In this document: piece by piece, positions 18,642 through 26,770 of the stretch | Layout of the letters: each line of letters opens with the position of its first letter | How positions within the stretch are numbered: the first letter of the stretch is position 1 | From: CAZXEU01 sp965207385 | GTDB taxonomy: Bacteria; Bacteroidota; Rhodothermia; Rhodothermales; Bin80 | Length of the DNA stretch: 64,000 nt | Assembly: GCA_965207385.1 (NCBI GenBank) | Contig: CBDBLZ010000021.1 | Location: forward strand, 1,302,001-1,366,000 | Direction of reading: 5' to 3' | The notes under the pieces: generated by a model | What the model saw: only the letters and a program-made list of their open reading frames with translations | The model's database searches: none | Told to the model about the DNA's origin: nothing | Made by a program: the position numbers and the translations under genes

Positions 18642-19556
18642 TTGTCATATAGCGAGTCCCACGTCGCAGCGTTTGATTGTCGAGGCAAGGTGCTCCGCTG
18701 CGGGGAATCGACCGTGGTAATGGGCGTACTCAACGTGACGCCGGATTCATTCTCGGATGGGGGCCGCTACATGAATCCGTCCGATGCTCTCAGGCGCACG
18801 GAAGAGATGCTGCGGGAGGGGGCCAAGGTCATCGATGTCGGTGGCGCATCGTCGAGACCCGGCGGCCGCGTCTACGGGAAGGGCGCAGAGCCTGTGGCGG
18901 AAGAGGAGGAAATCGCGCGCACTGCGCCGGTCGTTGAAGCCATAGCGGCACGCTTTCCGGAGGCCGTGGTGTCAATCGATACGTGGAGACCCGCGGTGGC
19001 CCGTGCCTCCCTGGACGGAGGTGCCCGCATGGTGAACGACATCAGCGGCCTGAGGCAGTCCGCAGAAATGGCGGAGATCGCGGCCGATGCCGGCGCGCCG
19101 CTCATTGTCATGCACTCGGTCGGTACCCCCGGCCGCATGGTCCACGTGCGCCAGTTCACGGACGTAGTAGGGCACGTCCATGCATCGCTGGCCCGGTCTG
19201 TTGCACTGGCACGGGCTGCGGGCGTAGCCGACGTTATTGTAGATCCCGGATTCGGCTTCGGAAAGACGCCGCGCGACAATCTCCGGCTTCTGGGCGGACT
19301 GGGTCGCCTGGAAGATCTCGGTTGTCCCATCCTGGTCGGGATCTCGCGCAAGAGTACCATTGGCGCCGCACTCGGCAGCGAGAACAATCCGGCACCGGTA
19401 CATGCCCGGCTCTTCGGCACGCTGGGCGCCACGGCTGTGGCGCTCATTTCCGGGGCAAGTCTGGTACGCACGCACGACGTGCGCCCGACTGTAGAAATGA
19501 TCAGGGTAATTGAGGCCATAAGAGCCGCTGACCGGGCCCCCGAAGTGTATGCTTAG
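18642..19556 (+). CDS. folP: Dihydropteroate synthase
   Basis: A 304-residue DHPS with MGVLNVTPDSFSDGG near residue 27, IDVGGASSRPGG (pterin/phosphate site) and a later GFGFGKTPRDN motif; the C-terminal RTHDVR is the final signature. It condenses dihydropterin pyrophosphate with p-aminobenzoate in folate synthesis. The start codon is TTG at 18642; no better ATG exists before the first conserved strand. It leads directly into cdaA after 12 bases, a folP-cdaA order that I recall from other Bacteroidota. Confidence 0.94.
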   Translation: MSYSESHVAAFDCRGKVLRCGESTVVMGVLNVTPDSFSDGGRYMNPSDALRRTEEMLREGAKVIDVGGASSRPGGRVYGKGAEPVAEEEEIARTAPVVEAIAARFPEAVVSIDTWRPAVARASLDGGARMVNDISGLRQSAEMAEIAADAGAPLIVMHSVGTPGRMVHVRQFTDVVGHVHASLARSVALARAAGVADVIVDPGFGFGKTPRDNLRLLGGLGRLEDLGCPILVGISRKSTIGAALGSENNPAPVHARLFGTLGATAVALISGASLVRTHDVRPTVEMIRVIEAIRAADRAPEVYA

Positions 19557-19568
19557 TGCGGCGTCAGA

Positions 19569-20351
19569 GTGACCATTTTCGGCATCATACCCCTTCGGCT
19601 GGTGGACCTCCTGGAGATCGGGCTGGTCGCCTACCTGCTGTACAAGCTGTACATGTGGATGAGGGGCACGCTTGCCGTTTCCATTTTTGTGGGCCTGATG
19701 GCCGTGTATCTCGTCCAGTTTGTGGTCGATGCCACGGGAATGAAGATTCTGCAAGCGCTCTTTGGGTCGCTCAGCGAGATCTACTTTCTGGCCGTCATCA
19801 TCATCTTCCAGCCTGAAATCCGCCGCGTCTTGTTGCTGTTGGGACAAAACCCGCTGATAAGGCACTTCATAGCGTCCCAGCCCCACGAGGAGGTGGTCAC
19901 GGAAGTCGTGGAAGCCATAAGCACCCTGAGCCAGAGCAGGACAGGGGCGCTGATCGTGTTCAGGCGTTCGACCGGGCTGCGCAGCTACGTGGAGACGGGA
20001 GAGAGAATTGGAGCGACCGTGAGCCGGGACCTGCTGGTTACACTCTTCTTCTCCCGCAATCCCCTGCATGACGGAGCGGTCATCATTTCGAACGGGCGCA
20101 TTGAGGCGGCCCGGTGCATTTTGCCCGTTTCTCGCAGCATGCGTCTAAGTCCGCTGCTCGGCTTGCGGCACAGGGCCGCTGTCGGTCTCTCGGAAGAGAC
20201 CGACGCATATGTTGTGGTCGTTTCGGAAGAGACCGGACTTATCTCTGTGGCAGAGCACGGCGTCATCATTTCCAATCTGACCGACGAAGAATTGCGTAGC
20301 CACCTCTCGGAAGCGCTGAGCGTTTCGGCAGAGGCAGCGACCAAGACATGA
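19569..20351 (+). CDS. cdaA: Diadenylate cyclase CdaA (membrane-bound c-di-AMP synthase)
   Basis: The 260-residue protein has about three N-terminal transmembrane segments (residues ~10-80) followed by a DAC domain with the catalytic HDGAVIIS and LRHRAAVGLSEETDA motifs (DGA and RHR). It makes cyclic di-AMP from two ATP. The start is GTG at 19569, 12 bases after folP. Its stop overlaps the pcm start by four bases (ATGA), so translation of the two is probably coupled. No CdaR regulator gene is adjacent. Confidence 0.95.
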   Translation: MTIFGIIPLRLVDLLEIGLVAYLLYKLYMWMRGTLAVSIFVGLMAVYLVQFVVDATGMKILQALFGSLSEIYFLAVIIIFQPEIRRVLLLLGQNPLIRHFIASQPHEEVVTEVVEAISTLSQSRTGALIVFRRSTGLRSYVETGERIGATVSRDLLVTLFFSRNPLHDGAVIISNGRIEAARCILPVSRSMRLSPLLGLRHRAAVGLSEETDAYVVVVSEETGLISVAEHGVIISNLTDEELRSHLSEALSVSAEAATKT

Positions 20352-21004
20352 GGCACGACTCGCGTCATTACCATCGCCAGCGTGCGGAACTTGTTCGCGA
20401 TCTCCGGGCAAAGGGGATCAGGGACGAGCGCGTGCTGGCAGCCATTGCTGCGGTTTCGCGGGAGAGGTTCATGGACGCGGCCCTCAGGCGTCGGGCGTAC
20501 TGGGACGAGGCGCTCCCCATTGGGCTCAATCAGACCATTTCGCAGCCTTTCACAGTAGCTTACCAGACGGCGCTGCTGGCGCCGAATCACGACGAGTGCG
20601 TCCTGGAGATTGGTACGGGAAGCGGCTACCAGGCGGCGGTACTGTGTGAGATGGGCGTGCGTGTCTTCACGATCGAGCGTCACAGGCAACTGCACCTGAG
20701 GGCAAAGGCGATACTTGAGGAACTCGGGTATCGGGCTGTAGCCCGCTATGGCGATGGCACCCTGGGATGGGAAGGCTGCGCCCCGTATGACGGCATCATC
20801 GTGACTGCGGGAGCCGCAGATGTGCCCGAGGCGCTGCTCAAGCAGCTGCGGCGCCCGGAGGGCGAGCGCCCGGGCGGACGCCTTGTCATCCCGGTAGGCG
20901 GAGGCAGTGAGCAGGTGATGATGAGGATCACGTGCCTGGCCGAGGGCGAATACGAATACGAACGCGGACACGTGTTTCGATTCGTGCCCCTCGTTTCGAA
21001 CTAG
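20348..21004 (+). CDS. pcm: Protein-L-isoaspartate O-methyltransferase
   Basis: The 218-residue protein has the PCMT pattern: LNQTISQPFTVAYQT near residue 60, the SAM-binding motif LEIGTGSGYQAAVL near 85-98 and a late GGRLVIPVG. It methylates isoaspartyl residues to start repair of aged proteins in the cytoplasm. It is the last gene of the folP-cdaA-pcm operon, overlapping cdaA by four bases, and is followed by a spacer of 456 bases. Confidence 0.95.
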   Translation: MRHDSRHYHRQRAELVRDLRAKGIRDERVLAAIAAVSRERFMDAALRRRAYWDEALPIGLNQTISQPFTVAYQTALLAPNHDECVLEIGTGSGYQAAVLCEMGVRVFTIERHRQLHLRAKAILEELGYRAVARYGDGTLGWEGCAPYDGIIVTAGAADVPEALLKQLRRPEGERPGGRLVIPVGGGSEQVMMRITCLAEGEYEYERGHVFRFVPLVSN

Positions 21005-21460
21005 GCCGCCGGCGATTTGCCGCGAAGGTGCCCCTCTGGCAGGAGTGCGGACCCTCACCCGATTTGGTCATTGGCGCGAATCTGCGCACCCGCGCCAGTC
21101 GAAATGTGCGCCGTGCCTGGCGCGCATTGTTGGCTGCTCCTTGGAGCGAAGCTGCGTCTGCAGTCCGGATACCGCAATCGGTTAACGCGTAGACGGGCGG
21201 GGAGCTGACATCCTGGTGTCATAACCCGAACCGGTTCACATCCCGCTGCCGGGAGCACGATTGGTTCCCAGGGCGCCCTGGGCGCACATACGCGCCATGA
21301 ATCACTTGGTGCACGCTAGCGCAGCGCGTATGCGGCCGGTCCCTTGCCTTGCCTCGTCGCCGAACCGGATGGCATCCGGCTATGCTCCGGCGCCTGGAAG
21401 AATGGTCACGACATCGCCGCGCTCACCAGTATGGTGTGCCAACGCAACCGGCCGACTCGC
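21005..21460. other. 456-bp intergenic spacer between convergent genes
   Basis: The spacer lies between the end of pcm and the end of the GGDEF-like membrane protein gene. It has no recognisable gene, RNA or clear rho-independent terminator. Short open frames on both strands look like GC-rich noise. Confidence 0.45.
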
Positions 21461-22810
21461 TCAGCCGGGCTGCCCAACGCGCGCCAACACGGACGGAGTG
21501 CCCGAATTGTAGGCCTCCACAAGCGCATGTTTGGCCTCATCGCGAAAATCGTCGGGCGACTCGTGCCGCGGATGCAGCATGGCGACGCCAACGCTGATTC
21601 CGCCCTCAAGAAGGCCCTCCGCGCGCCCGAAGGTGTTGTGGACCCGCCTGTCCCACATCTCTACGTCGTCTATGCCGCCGTTGATGAATACGCCATAGGT
21701 GAGGGGACCAAACTGAATGATTCTGTTGGACTTGGAGGCGTTCTGCAGGCTATAGGACATTACGGCATCCGCTTCCTCCAGCTCGGCGTCCGATCTACCT
21801 GCAATCTCCTCCGCGCGATTCAGGAGCACCAGAGCAAGCGCGAGCTGCTGATCCCGCGCACGGGCCCGAGCCATTTCCTCCGAGATGATTTCGCGACGCG
21901 GGCGCCTTTCCTCCCTGCCCGTTTCGACATCCCGCAGCAGCAGGCCAAGCGTTCGTACGAACTGCGCCAGCAGAACAGGCACGCGCTCGTGGGACAGGCC
22001 GTTCATCACAGTCGTGTCCACGAACAGCAGCAGCGGCGGATCACTCACGGCTGCAACGGCCACCTGTTGAATGGAAGCCGGTGTAGAGCTGTAGGTAAGC
22101 GAGCGGCGCGGCAAATCCTCCTCCTCAACGTCCCGGATGCTTACCGAGAGGCTGTCGCGGACTAGCGGCGTCGATCCGGACCGGAATACCTCTCCGGGTG
22201 ACTTGGCCCAATGTTCGCCGGCAGCGGCCAGGAGTCTGAACTCGCACGCATCCCGGTACCTGCGCGCAAGCCCTGCCGAATGGGCTCCAAGGGCCTGCCG
22301 AAGGCCCTCGAGCAAAGGAACGAGCACGGCTCGCGAGCGAGGATCTGGCATTGATGAAGGCCGCTGCCCGGACTGCCTCAAGGCATCGGATCGTACAAAC
22401 TCGGTGAACTGCCTTTGAGATGACGAGCCCGAAGATCCGGGCAAATCTCCCGTTTGTGTCTGTGGCGTAGTGCCGGACGCCTCGGCCATAGACGGCTCGG
22501 GCACCCCTTGTGCTTCCTCGTCCCCGGATTTGTGCTCCTGCACCGAGTCCCTGAATTCCACCGAGTCGCCGCGCTCGCGGATTTCAAGGATTCCGAGCGC
22601 CGTGAGCTCCTCTTCCGGCTTGTCCGACACACGCAACTGCGGTATCTGGCTGCGCAGCTTGTCCAGCCGCTGCTTCCGCGCAACTACGGCCCAGCTCATG
22701 AGCAAAGCGAATGCCAGCACTCCCGCGACGGGATACAGGTAGGGCATTGCCATCAGGTAGGCCAGCGCTGCAACCAGAAAGACGAGTACTCCGAGCAGGA
22801 TGCGAATCAT
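21461..22810 (-). CDS. Membrane protein with degenerate GAF- and GGDEF-like regions
   Basis: A 449-residue protein with two N-terminal transmembrane segments (residues 1-45), a low-complexity Ser/Gln/Glu linker (~65-150), a GAF-like middle region (~160-290) and a C-terminal stretch (~300-449) that reads like a diguanylate cyclase domain. The segment EEMARARARDQQLALALV matches the helix and strand that open GGDEF domains, and GISVGVAML matches their TISIGVA strand. The GGDEF signature itself is replaced by GPLTYG, so catalysis is not expected. It follows the small unknown gene by 66 bases. Confidence 0.7.
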   Translation of the reverse strand: MIRILLGVLVFLVAALAYLMAMPYLYPVAGVLAFALLMSWAVVARKQRLDKLRSQIPQLRVSDKPEEELTALGILEIRERGDSVEFRDSVQEHKSGDEEAQGVPEPSMAEASGTTPQTQTGDLPGSSGSSSQRQFTEFVRSDALRQSGQRPSSMPDPRSRAVLVPLLEGLRQALGAHSAGLARRYRDACEFRLLAAAGEHWAKSPGEVFRSGSTPLVRDSLSVSIRDVEEEDLPRRSLTYSSTPASIQQVAVAAVSDPPLLLFVDTTVMNGLSHERVPVLLAQFVRTLGLLLRDVETGREERRPRREIISEEMARARARDQQLALALVLLNRAEEIAGRSDAELEEADAVMSYSLQNASKSNRIIQFGPLTYGVFINGGIDDVEMWDRRVHNTFGRAEGLLEGGISVGVAMLHPRHESPDDFRDEAKHALVEAYNSGTPSVLARVGQPG

Positions 22811-22876
22811 GGACGGTCTGCCCCAGAAGACATGGTTAACCTGAAAAATTAGCCGCGACGACTGCGAATGTCAATG

Positions 22877-23296
22877 TCATCCGACGCCGGCTCCTTGTGG
22901 CTCGGTCCTCGCGCCGGATCCGATGACGAGGCTGTCTGGCAGGTCGCTGCGCTGCGGAGACGGATTTGCCAGCGGGCCTGTCAACGGCAGGTCGAAGGCG
23001 GTAAGGAAAGGAGCAACCGCCGAAAACCAGAATTCCTGCTGGAATTCAACAAAATCTTCGTCCAGGCCTGCCGAATCTCCGTCGTGTCCGTGAATGTCGA
23101 GGTAGAAGACACGCGGCCAGTCCGGATACCTCCGCTGCGATTCCACAAGCGCCCTGAATACGCCCTGCGCGGCGTGCTCAAAATTGTCTGCGGCCTCGAC
23201 CACGTAATAGATGGAGACCGTGTTGTCAAAATTCATCCAGATTCCCGGCTTCGCCGGCTTGTTATAGGCGGGAAGCTGCGCAGGGGATGGGTCCAT
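22877..23296 (-). CDS. Conserved-looking hypothetical protein
   Basis: A 139-residue protein with balanced, soluble-protein composition, no signal peptide and no membrane segment. It contains YYVVEAADNFEHAAQG and an acidic HGHDGDSAGLDEDF segment. I do not recognise a family. The frame starts at a clean ATG and lies just upstream of the GGDEF-like gene on the same strand, so the two may be one operon. It is divergent from the citrate synthase gene. Confidence 0.6.
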   Translation of the reverse strand: MDPSPAQLPAYNKPAKPGIWMNFDNTVSIYYVVEAADNFEHAAQGVFRALVESQRRYPDWPRVFYLDIHGHDGDSAGLDEDFVEFQQEFWFSAVAPFLTAFDLPLTGPLANPSPQRSDLPDSLVIGSGARTEPQGAGVG

Positions 23297-23452
23297 GAAG
23301 CGCTAACGACGAAGATTTAGAGAATGCACGTAACTGCCGGATGCACGATAATATAAGCGGTTGGCATCCCCTGCGTAATGCATGCGTGCGGGGTGCGCCG
23401 CCGCATTTTCTTTGCAATTCTGCGTCTTGCGAGTGTTTAGCAATACTGGGTT

Positions 23453-24718
23453 ATGTCCACGGCAACGCTAGTCTTAGGCGATCACCGGTACAAGCTGCCT
23501 GTTGTAATAGGTTCCGAAGACGAGGTCGGCATCGATATCGGACGCCTCCGGTCCTCCAGCGGGGCCATCACGCTGGACCCGGGCTACGGCAATACCGGGT
23601 CGTGCCAGAGCTCCATAACATATATAGACGGCGAGAAGGGTGTTCTAAGGTATCGGGGATATGACATAGAGGAGCTGGCGGAAAAGGCTTCGTTTGTGGA
23701 AGTTATGTACCTGCTCATTTATGGTGAGCTGCCATCCCGCACCAAGCTGGAAGCCTTTTCGCAGCGCCTTACGCAGCATACGCTGCTGCACGAGGACATG
23801 AAGAAGTTCTACGAAGGCTTTCCTCCCAGTGCGCAGCCAATGGCCGTCTTGTCCACTATGGTGGCCTCCTTGTCGACCTATTACTCCGAAGGGGACCAGG
23901 ACGAGGACCTGAACATTGTCCGCCTGCTATCCAAGCTCAAGACGATCGCCGCCTTCGCCTACAAGAAGTCCATCGGCCAGCCGTTCATCTATCCCCGAAA
24001 CGACCTGGAATTCGTGGCGGATTTCCTGCACATGATGTTTGCCGTGCCGTCCGAGCCCTACCTCATTTCCGATGTGGTCCACGAGGCCCTGGACATGCTG
24101 CTGATACTGCACGCGGACCATGAGCAGAATTGCAGTACATCCACGGTCCGGATGGTGGGTAGCAGTGGCGCCGATTTGTTCTCTACCATCTCGTCGGGAA
24201 TCAGTGCCCTGTCCGGCCCGCTGCACGGAGGCGCGAACATGGCCGTGGTGGAGATGCTGGCGGCAATCCGCGCAGACGGAGCGGATTATTCGAAATACAT
24301 CCGCAAGGCCAAGGACAAGTCGGACCGGTTCAGGCTGATGGGCTTCGGGCACCGCGTGTACAAGCACTATGACCCGCGTGCGCGGCTCATAAAACAGGCC
24401 GCGGACCGAGTACTGGCCCGGTTGGGTCATACCGATCCGCTGCTGGACATTGCAAAGAACCTGGAGCAGGTGGCCCTAGAGGACGAGTATTTCATCGAGC
24501 GAAGGCTGTTTCCGAACCTGGATTTCTACAGCGGCATCATTTACCGCGCCATGGGACTGCCAACGAGCATGTTTACCGTTCTCTTTGCTCTGGGGCGCCT
24601 GCCGGGCTGGATTGCCCACTGGAAGGAGATGCGTGGGACCAACAGCCGCCTGCACCGACCGCGTCAGCTGTATACCGGCAGCCAGGCGCGTCCATACGTG
24701 CCGCTCCTGGAGCGGTAG
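23453..24718 (+). CDS. gltA: Citrate synthase
   Basis: A 421-residue type II-like citrate synthase. Catalytic residues are visible in GPLHGGANMAV (first His), GFGHRVYKHYDPRA (second His) and the late LDFYSGIIYRAMG (Asp). The N-terminal part contains SSITYIDGEKGVLRYRGYDIEEL, typical of the family. It condenses acetyl-CoA and oxaloacetate at the entry of the TCA cycle. It is a single-gene unit with a 156-base divergent spacer upstream. Confidence 0.96.
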   Translation: MSTATLVLGDHRYKLPVVIGSEDEVGIDIGRLRSSSGAITLDPGYGNTGSCQSSITYIDGEKGVLRYRGYDIEELAEKASFVEVMYLLIYGELPSRTKLEAFSQRLTQHTLLHEDMKKFYEGFPPSAQPMAVLSTMVASLSTYYSEGDQDEDLNIVRLLSKLKTIAAFAYKKSIGQPFIYPRNDLEFVADFLHMMFAVPSEPYLISDVVHEALDMLLILHADHEQNCSTSTVRMVGSSGADLFSTISSGISALSGPLHGGANMAVVEMLAAIRADGADYSKYIRKAKDKSDRFRLMGFGHRVYKHYDPRARLIKQAADRVLARLGHTDPLLDIAKNLEQVALEDEYFIERRLFPNLDFYSGIIYRAMGLPTSMFTVLFALGRLPGWIAHWKEMRGTNSRLHRPRQLYTGSQARPYVPLLER

Positions 24719-24891
24719 GATGCGCTCGCCGCGCCCGCGGGTGCCGGCAAGAAGTCCCCGGTCTGTCGCCAGGCACTGGCCGGAGGCCGCGCAGATGTCG
24801 GTTGCGGCAACTTGGATGCTTCGGCTGAACCCGGACCGAGGCCGGGATGGCGCACCGCCGCCGTTCCGCAACATCTGCCGCCAGCTCCTTG

Positions 24892-26085
24892 CTATGGGTG
24901 CACGGCGGCCTTCAGGGCATCCATGAGCCCGCTGAAAACGGATGCCACGCGCTGATTGAATACGTTCCAGCTGTTGACCACGGCTACTAGGTCTTCACGC
25001 GGAAAGACGAGGAGGTATTGCCCTCCGAATCCCAGGCCCGCCCAGATCTCGATTCCGTCGTCGTCCACGCGCCACCACTGGTAGCCGTAGCCCCAGCCGC
25101 GGCTGTTGACGCCTGGGACCTGCACGGCCACCGCTGCCTGTACAAAGCTGGCATCCAGCAACTGCTCCTCTTCCCAGCGGCCGCCCCGGAGATACAGGTA
25201 ACCAATCCTGGCCAGTGCATCCGGCTCCAGGTACAGTCCGCCCTCGGTATCCGGCAGGCCGCGCGGAGTCTTCTTCCAGTGGTAGTCGCCTATGCCGAGC
25301 GGGCCGAACAGATGCTCTTCGGCATACTTGTCAATGGTCATGCCGGTGGCCGCTAGAATGACGCCGGACATGAGGTGGCTGCCTCCGCTGTTGTAGGTCC
25401 ATTTTTCGCCCGGCGCGGCATCCGACGGCTGGTTCAGCGTGAACTGAATCCAGTCGTGGCTTCGCTCCAGCTGGATGGTAGTATTGGTCGCGTCCAGCGG
25501 CCGGTCCTGTTCATGCCATTCAATGCCGGTACGCATGGTGAGCAAATCCTCCAGCGTAGCCCGTCGCAGCCTGTCGTCCACGTCCTGCGTGTTGTATTCG
25601 TGGAAAAAGTCCAGCAGCGGCGCAGTCAGGCTCGGAATCTCTCCCCGCCGCAAGGCGATTCCCACGAGCGTGGCCGACACCGACTTGGTCACGGATTGCA
25701 GGCTGTGTACGGCACGTCCCTGGTAGAACGGATGCGTGGACGGATGGTAGTAATTGAATGGATCGTCCGCTTCTGTGCCTTGGCAGGCATCGTATCCGCA
25801 TCCAAGTGGACCCGTAAAGCCTCGACTTATTTCGGCGTAGTCGTTGCCATAGTCTTGTCTGTAGATCAGGTAGCCATGGCGGATAACCAGAAGATGATCG
25901 ACGTTACCGTACGTACCCCGACGGATGGCCCGGTCCAGCGAATCGAGAGGCGCGCTTGCTAGTCCCTGCGCTTCCGGCGTCGAAACAGCCCAGCCAGTTG
26001 TCGGCCACGGGGCTTGGGCCGTAGCTCCTTGCACTGCGGGAAGAAGCAGAAAAAGGCAGCAAGCCAGGCGTATGGACAGTCGCAT
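24892..26085 (-). CDS. Exported serine hydrolase, class C beta-lactamase family
   Basis: A 397-residue protein with a signal peptide (ends QGATAQ). The SxxK nucleophile motif is SVTK in the sequence HSLQSVTKSVSATLVG (about residue 132), the YxN motif is YNS in WTYNSGG, and the third motif appears as GFGGQ. This is the penicillin-binding/beta-lactamase-related esterase family (PF00144 type). Members include D-aminopeptidases, esterases and beta-lactamases; the substrate cannot be told. It acts outside the cytoplasm and stands alone, downstream of the tRNA genes. Confidence 0.87.
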   Translation of the reverse strand: MRLSIRLACCLFLLLPAVQGATAQAPWPTTGWAVSTPEAQGLASAPLDSLDRAIRRGTYGNVDHLLVIRHGYLIYRQDYGNDYAEISRGFTGPLGCGYDACQGTEADDPFNYYHPSTHPFYQGRAVHSLQSVTKSVSATLVGIALRRGEIPSLTAPLLDFFHEYNTQDVDDRLRRATLEDLLTMRTGIEWHEQDRPLDATNTTIQLERSHDWIQFTLNQPSDAAPGEKWTYNSGGSHLMSGVILAATGMTIDKYAEEHLFGPLGIGDYHWKKTPRGLPDTEGGLYLEPDALARIGYLYLRGGRWEEEQLLDASFVQAAVAVQVPGVNSRGWGYGYQWWRVDDDGIEIWAGLGFGGQYLLVFPREDLVAVVNSWNVFNQRVASVFSGLMDALKAAVHP

Positions 26086-26123
26086 GATTTACAAGCGGCT
26101 ATGTTGCCGGAACAAGCACCCCG

Positions 26124-26149
26124 TCCCGCCTCCGATACAGAAGGCGGGA
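26124..26149 (-). terminator. Hairpin downstream of the tRNA genes
   Basis: An 8-bp perfect inverted repeat, TCCCGCCT (26124-26131) and AGGCGGGA (26142-26149), with a 10-base loop lies five bases after the end of tRNA-Leu in the direction of transcription. There is no run of T after it, so factor-independent termination is uncertain; it could also protect the 3' end of the precursor. Confidence 0.45.
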
Positions 26150-26153
26150 GATG

Positions 26154-26237
26154 TGCCCGGGACTGGAGTCGAACCAGCACGCCCACCAGGGCACTGCCCC
26201 CTCAAGACAGCGCGTCTACCAATTCCGCCACCCGGGC
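26154..26237 (-). tRNA. tRNA-Leu(GAG)
   Basis: An 84-base type II tRNA with acceptor stem GCCCGGG paired to CCCGGGC plus discriminator A, D-arm GGAATTGGTAGAC, anticodon stem CTGTC/GGCAG around loop TTGAGGG (anticodon GAG), a long variable arm (TGCCCTGGTGGGCG) and T-loop GGTTCGACTCC. CCA is not encoded. It lies 12 bases downstream of the intron-containing tRNA-Lys and is probably processed from the same transcript. Confidence 0.95.
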
Positions 26238-26249
26238 CAGAAACGCAAG

Positions 26250-26700
26250 TGATCCCGCCAGGGCTCGAACCTGGGACCCTCTGATTAACCTACCACACCG
26301 GCTTTCACCGGCCGCCGCGACCGGCGTTGTAGTCTGGACCATCTCTTCACCCGTCCCGGCGCGCCGGGGGAGGGTGGGCTGCGTATGGCCTCTGAGGGCT
26401 CTCTTGATGATGCGGAGCTGCGGCGCACGGGTGCCGGGTGCTCCGGCGACTCCGGAACCGTCCGGCCAGTTCGGCACGCGTCTACGGGCCGCCGTGCCAC
26501 AATGGCAGCCCCTGATGCCGCCCCGCCTCGCGCTCCTTCAAGGTTGCCTGCTGATTACCCACTTATACCGGACATTGTCACGCGTGGCGGCGTAGTCGGG
26601 CCTTTAGGGCGTCCCAGCATACAGCAGCCTCCACTTGCGCGATTTCTCGCGCAAGGCTCCTGTTTGAAGTCAGATGCTCTACCAACTGAGCTACGGGATC
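26250..26700 (-). tRNA. tRNA-Lys(UUU) interrupted by a group I intron
   Basis: Two tRNA halves on the minus strand fit together exactly. The 5' exon (26667-26700, 34 nt) ends in TCTGACTT; the 3' exon (26250-26288, 39 nt) begins TTAATCAGA. Joined, they give a 73-base tRNA with acceptor GATCCCG/CGGGATC, D-stem GCTC/GAGC, anticodon stem TCTGA/TCAGA, the standard tRNA-Lys loop CTTTTAA (anticodon TTT), a 5-base variable loop and T-arm CCAGG-TTCGAGC-CCTGG. The 378-base insertion falls between anticodon positions 34 and 35. Neither half alone is a tRNA, so ordinary tRNA searches may miss it. Confidence 0.92.
26289..26666 (-). ncRNA. Group I intron (IC3-like) in tRNA-Lys
   Basis: The 378-nt insertion has the boundaries required of a group I intron: the 5' exon ends in U and the intron ends in G (base 26289). 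GAG in the early AGGAGCC can pair with the exon CUU to form P1 with a G-U at the splice site, as in the cyanobacterial tRNA-Leu intron. P2 follows as GCGCGAGAAATCGCGC (GAGAAAT-type loop) framed by GAGCCTT and AAGTGGAGGCT, closely like the Anabaena intron as I remember it. Near the 3' end GGTGAAGAGATGGTCC matches the P8-J8/7-P7 segment of the Azoarcus and Anabaena introns, and CCGGTGAAAGCCGG resembles their P9 hairpin. No homing endonuclease frame is evident. Confidence 0.87.
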
Positions 26701-26736
26701 AGAATGTCAGAGAACAGGCCTCGCTCTGCAAGGCCA

Positions 26737-26742
26737 ATTATA
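26737..26742 (-). promoter_or_regulatory. Putative -10 element for the tRNA-Lys/tRNA-Leu transcript
   Basis: A perfect TATAAT on the minus strand lies 36 bases upstream of the tRNA-Lys 5' end, in a short AT-richer spacer after the pyrophosphatase-like gene. No good TTGACA-like -35 is seen at the expected distance, but the placement suits a tRNA promoter. Confidence 0.4.
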
Positions 26743-26770
26743 CCACCAAGCCGCACATTAGATGCAGGCA

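Noticed and set aside
17632..18720. A 362-codon plus-strand open frame over the GH3 gene
   Set aside because: The minus-strand GH3 protein has the full adenylation motifs; this is its shadow.
26289..26666. Group II intron, as in chloroplast trnK
   Set aside because: The insertion does not begin GUGYG or end AY, no domain V-like hairpin or reverse transcriptase is seen, and its position and core segments fit a group I intron.
26640..26700. A tRNA with TCA anticodon (loop CTTCAAA), i.e. selenocysteine or UGA-suppressor tRNA
   Set aside because: The 3' strand of the anticodon stem and the T-arm do not follow here. Joining to the distant 3' half at the group I boundaries gives the standard tRNA-Lys loop CTTTTAA and closes all four stems.
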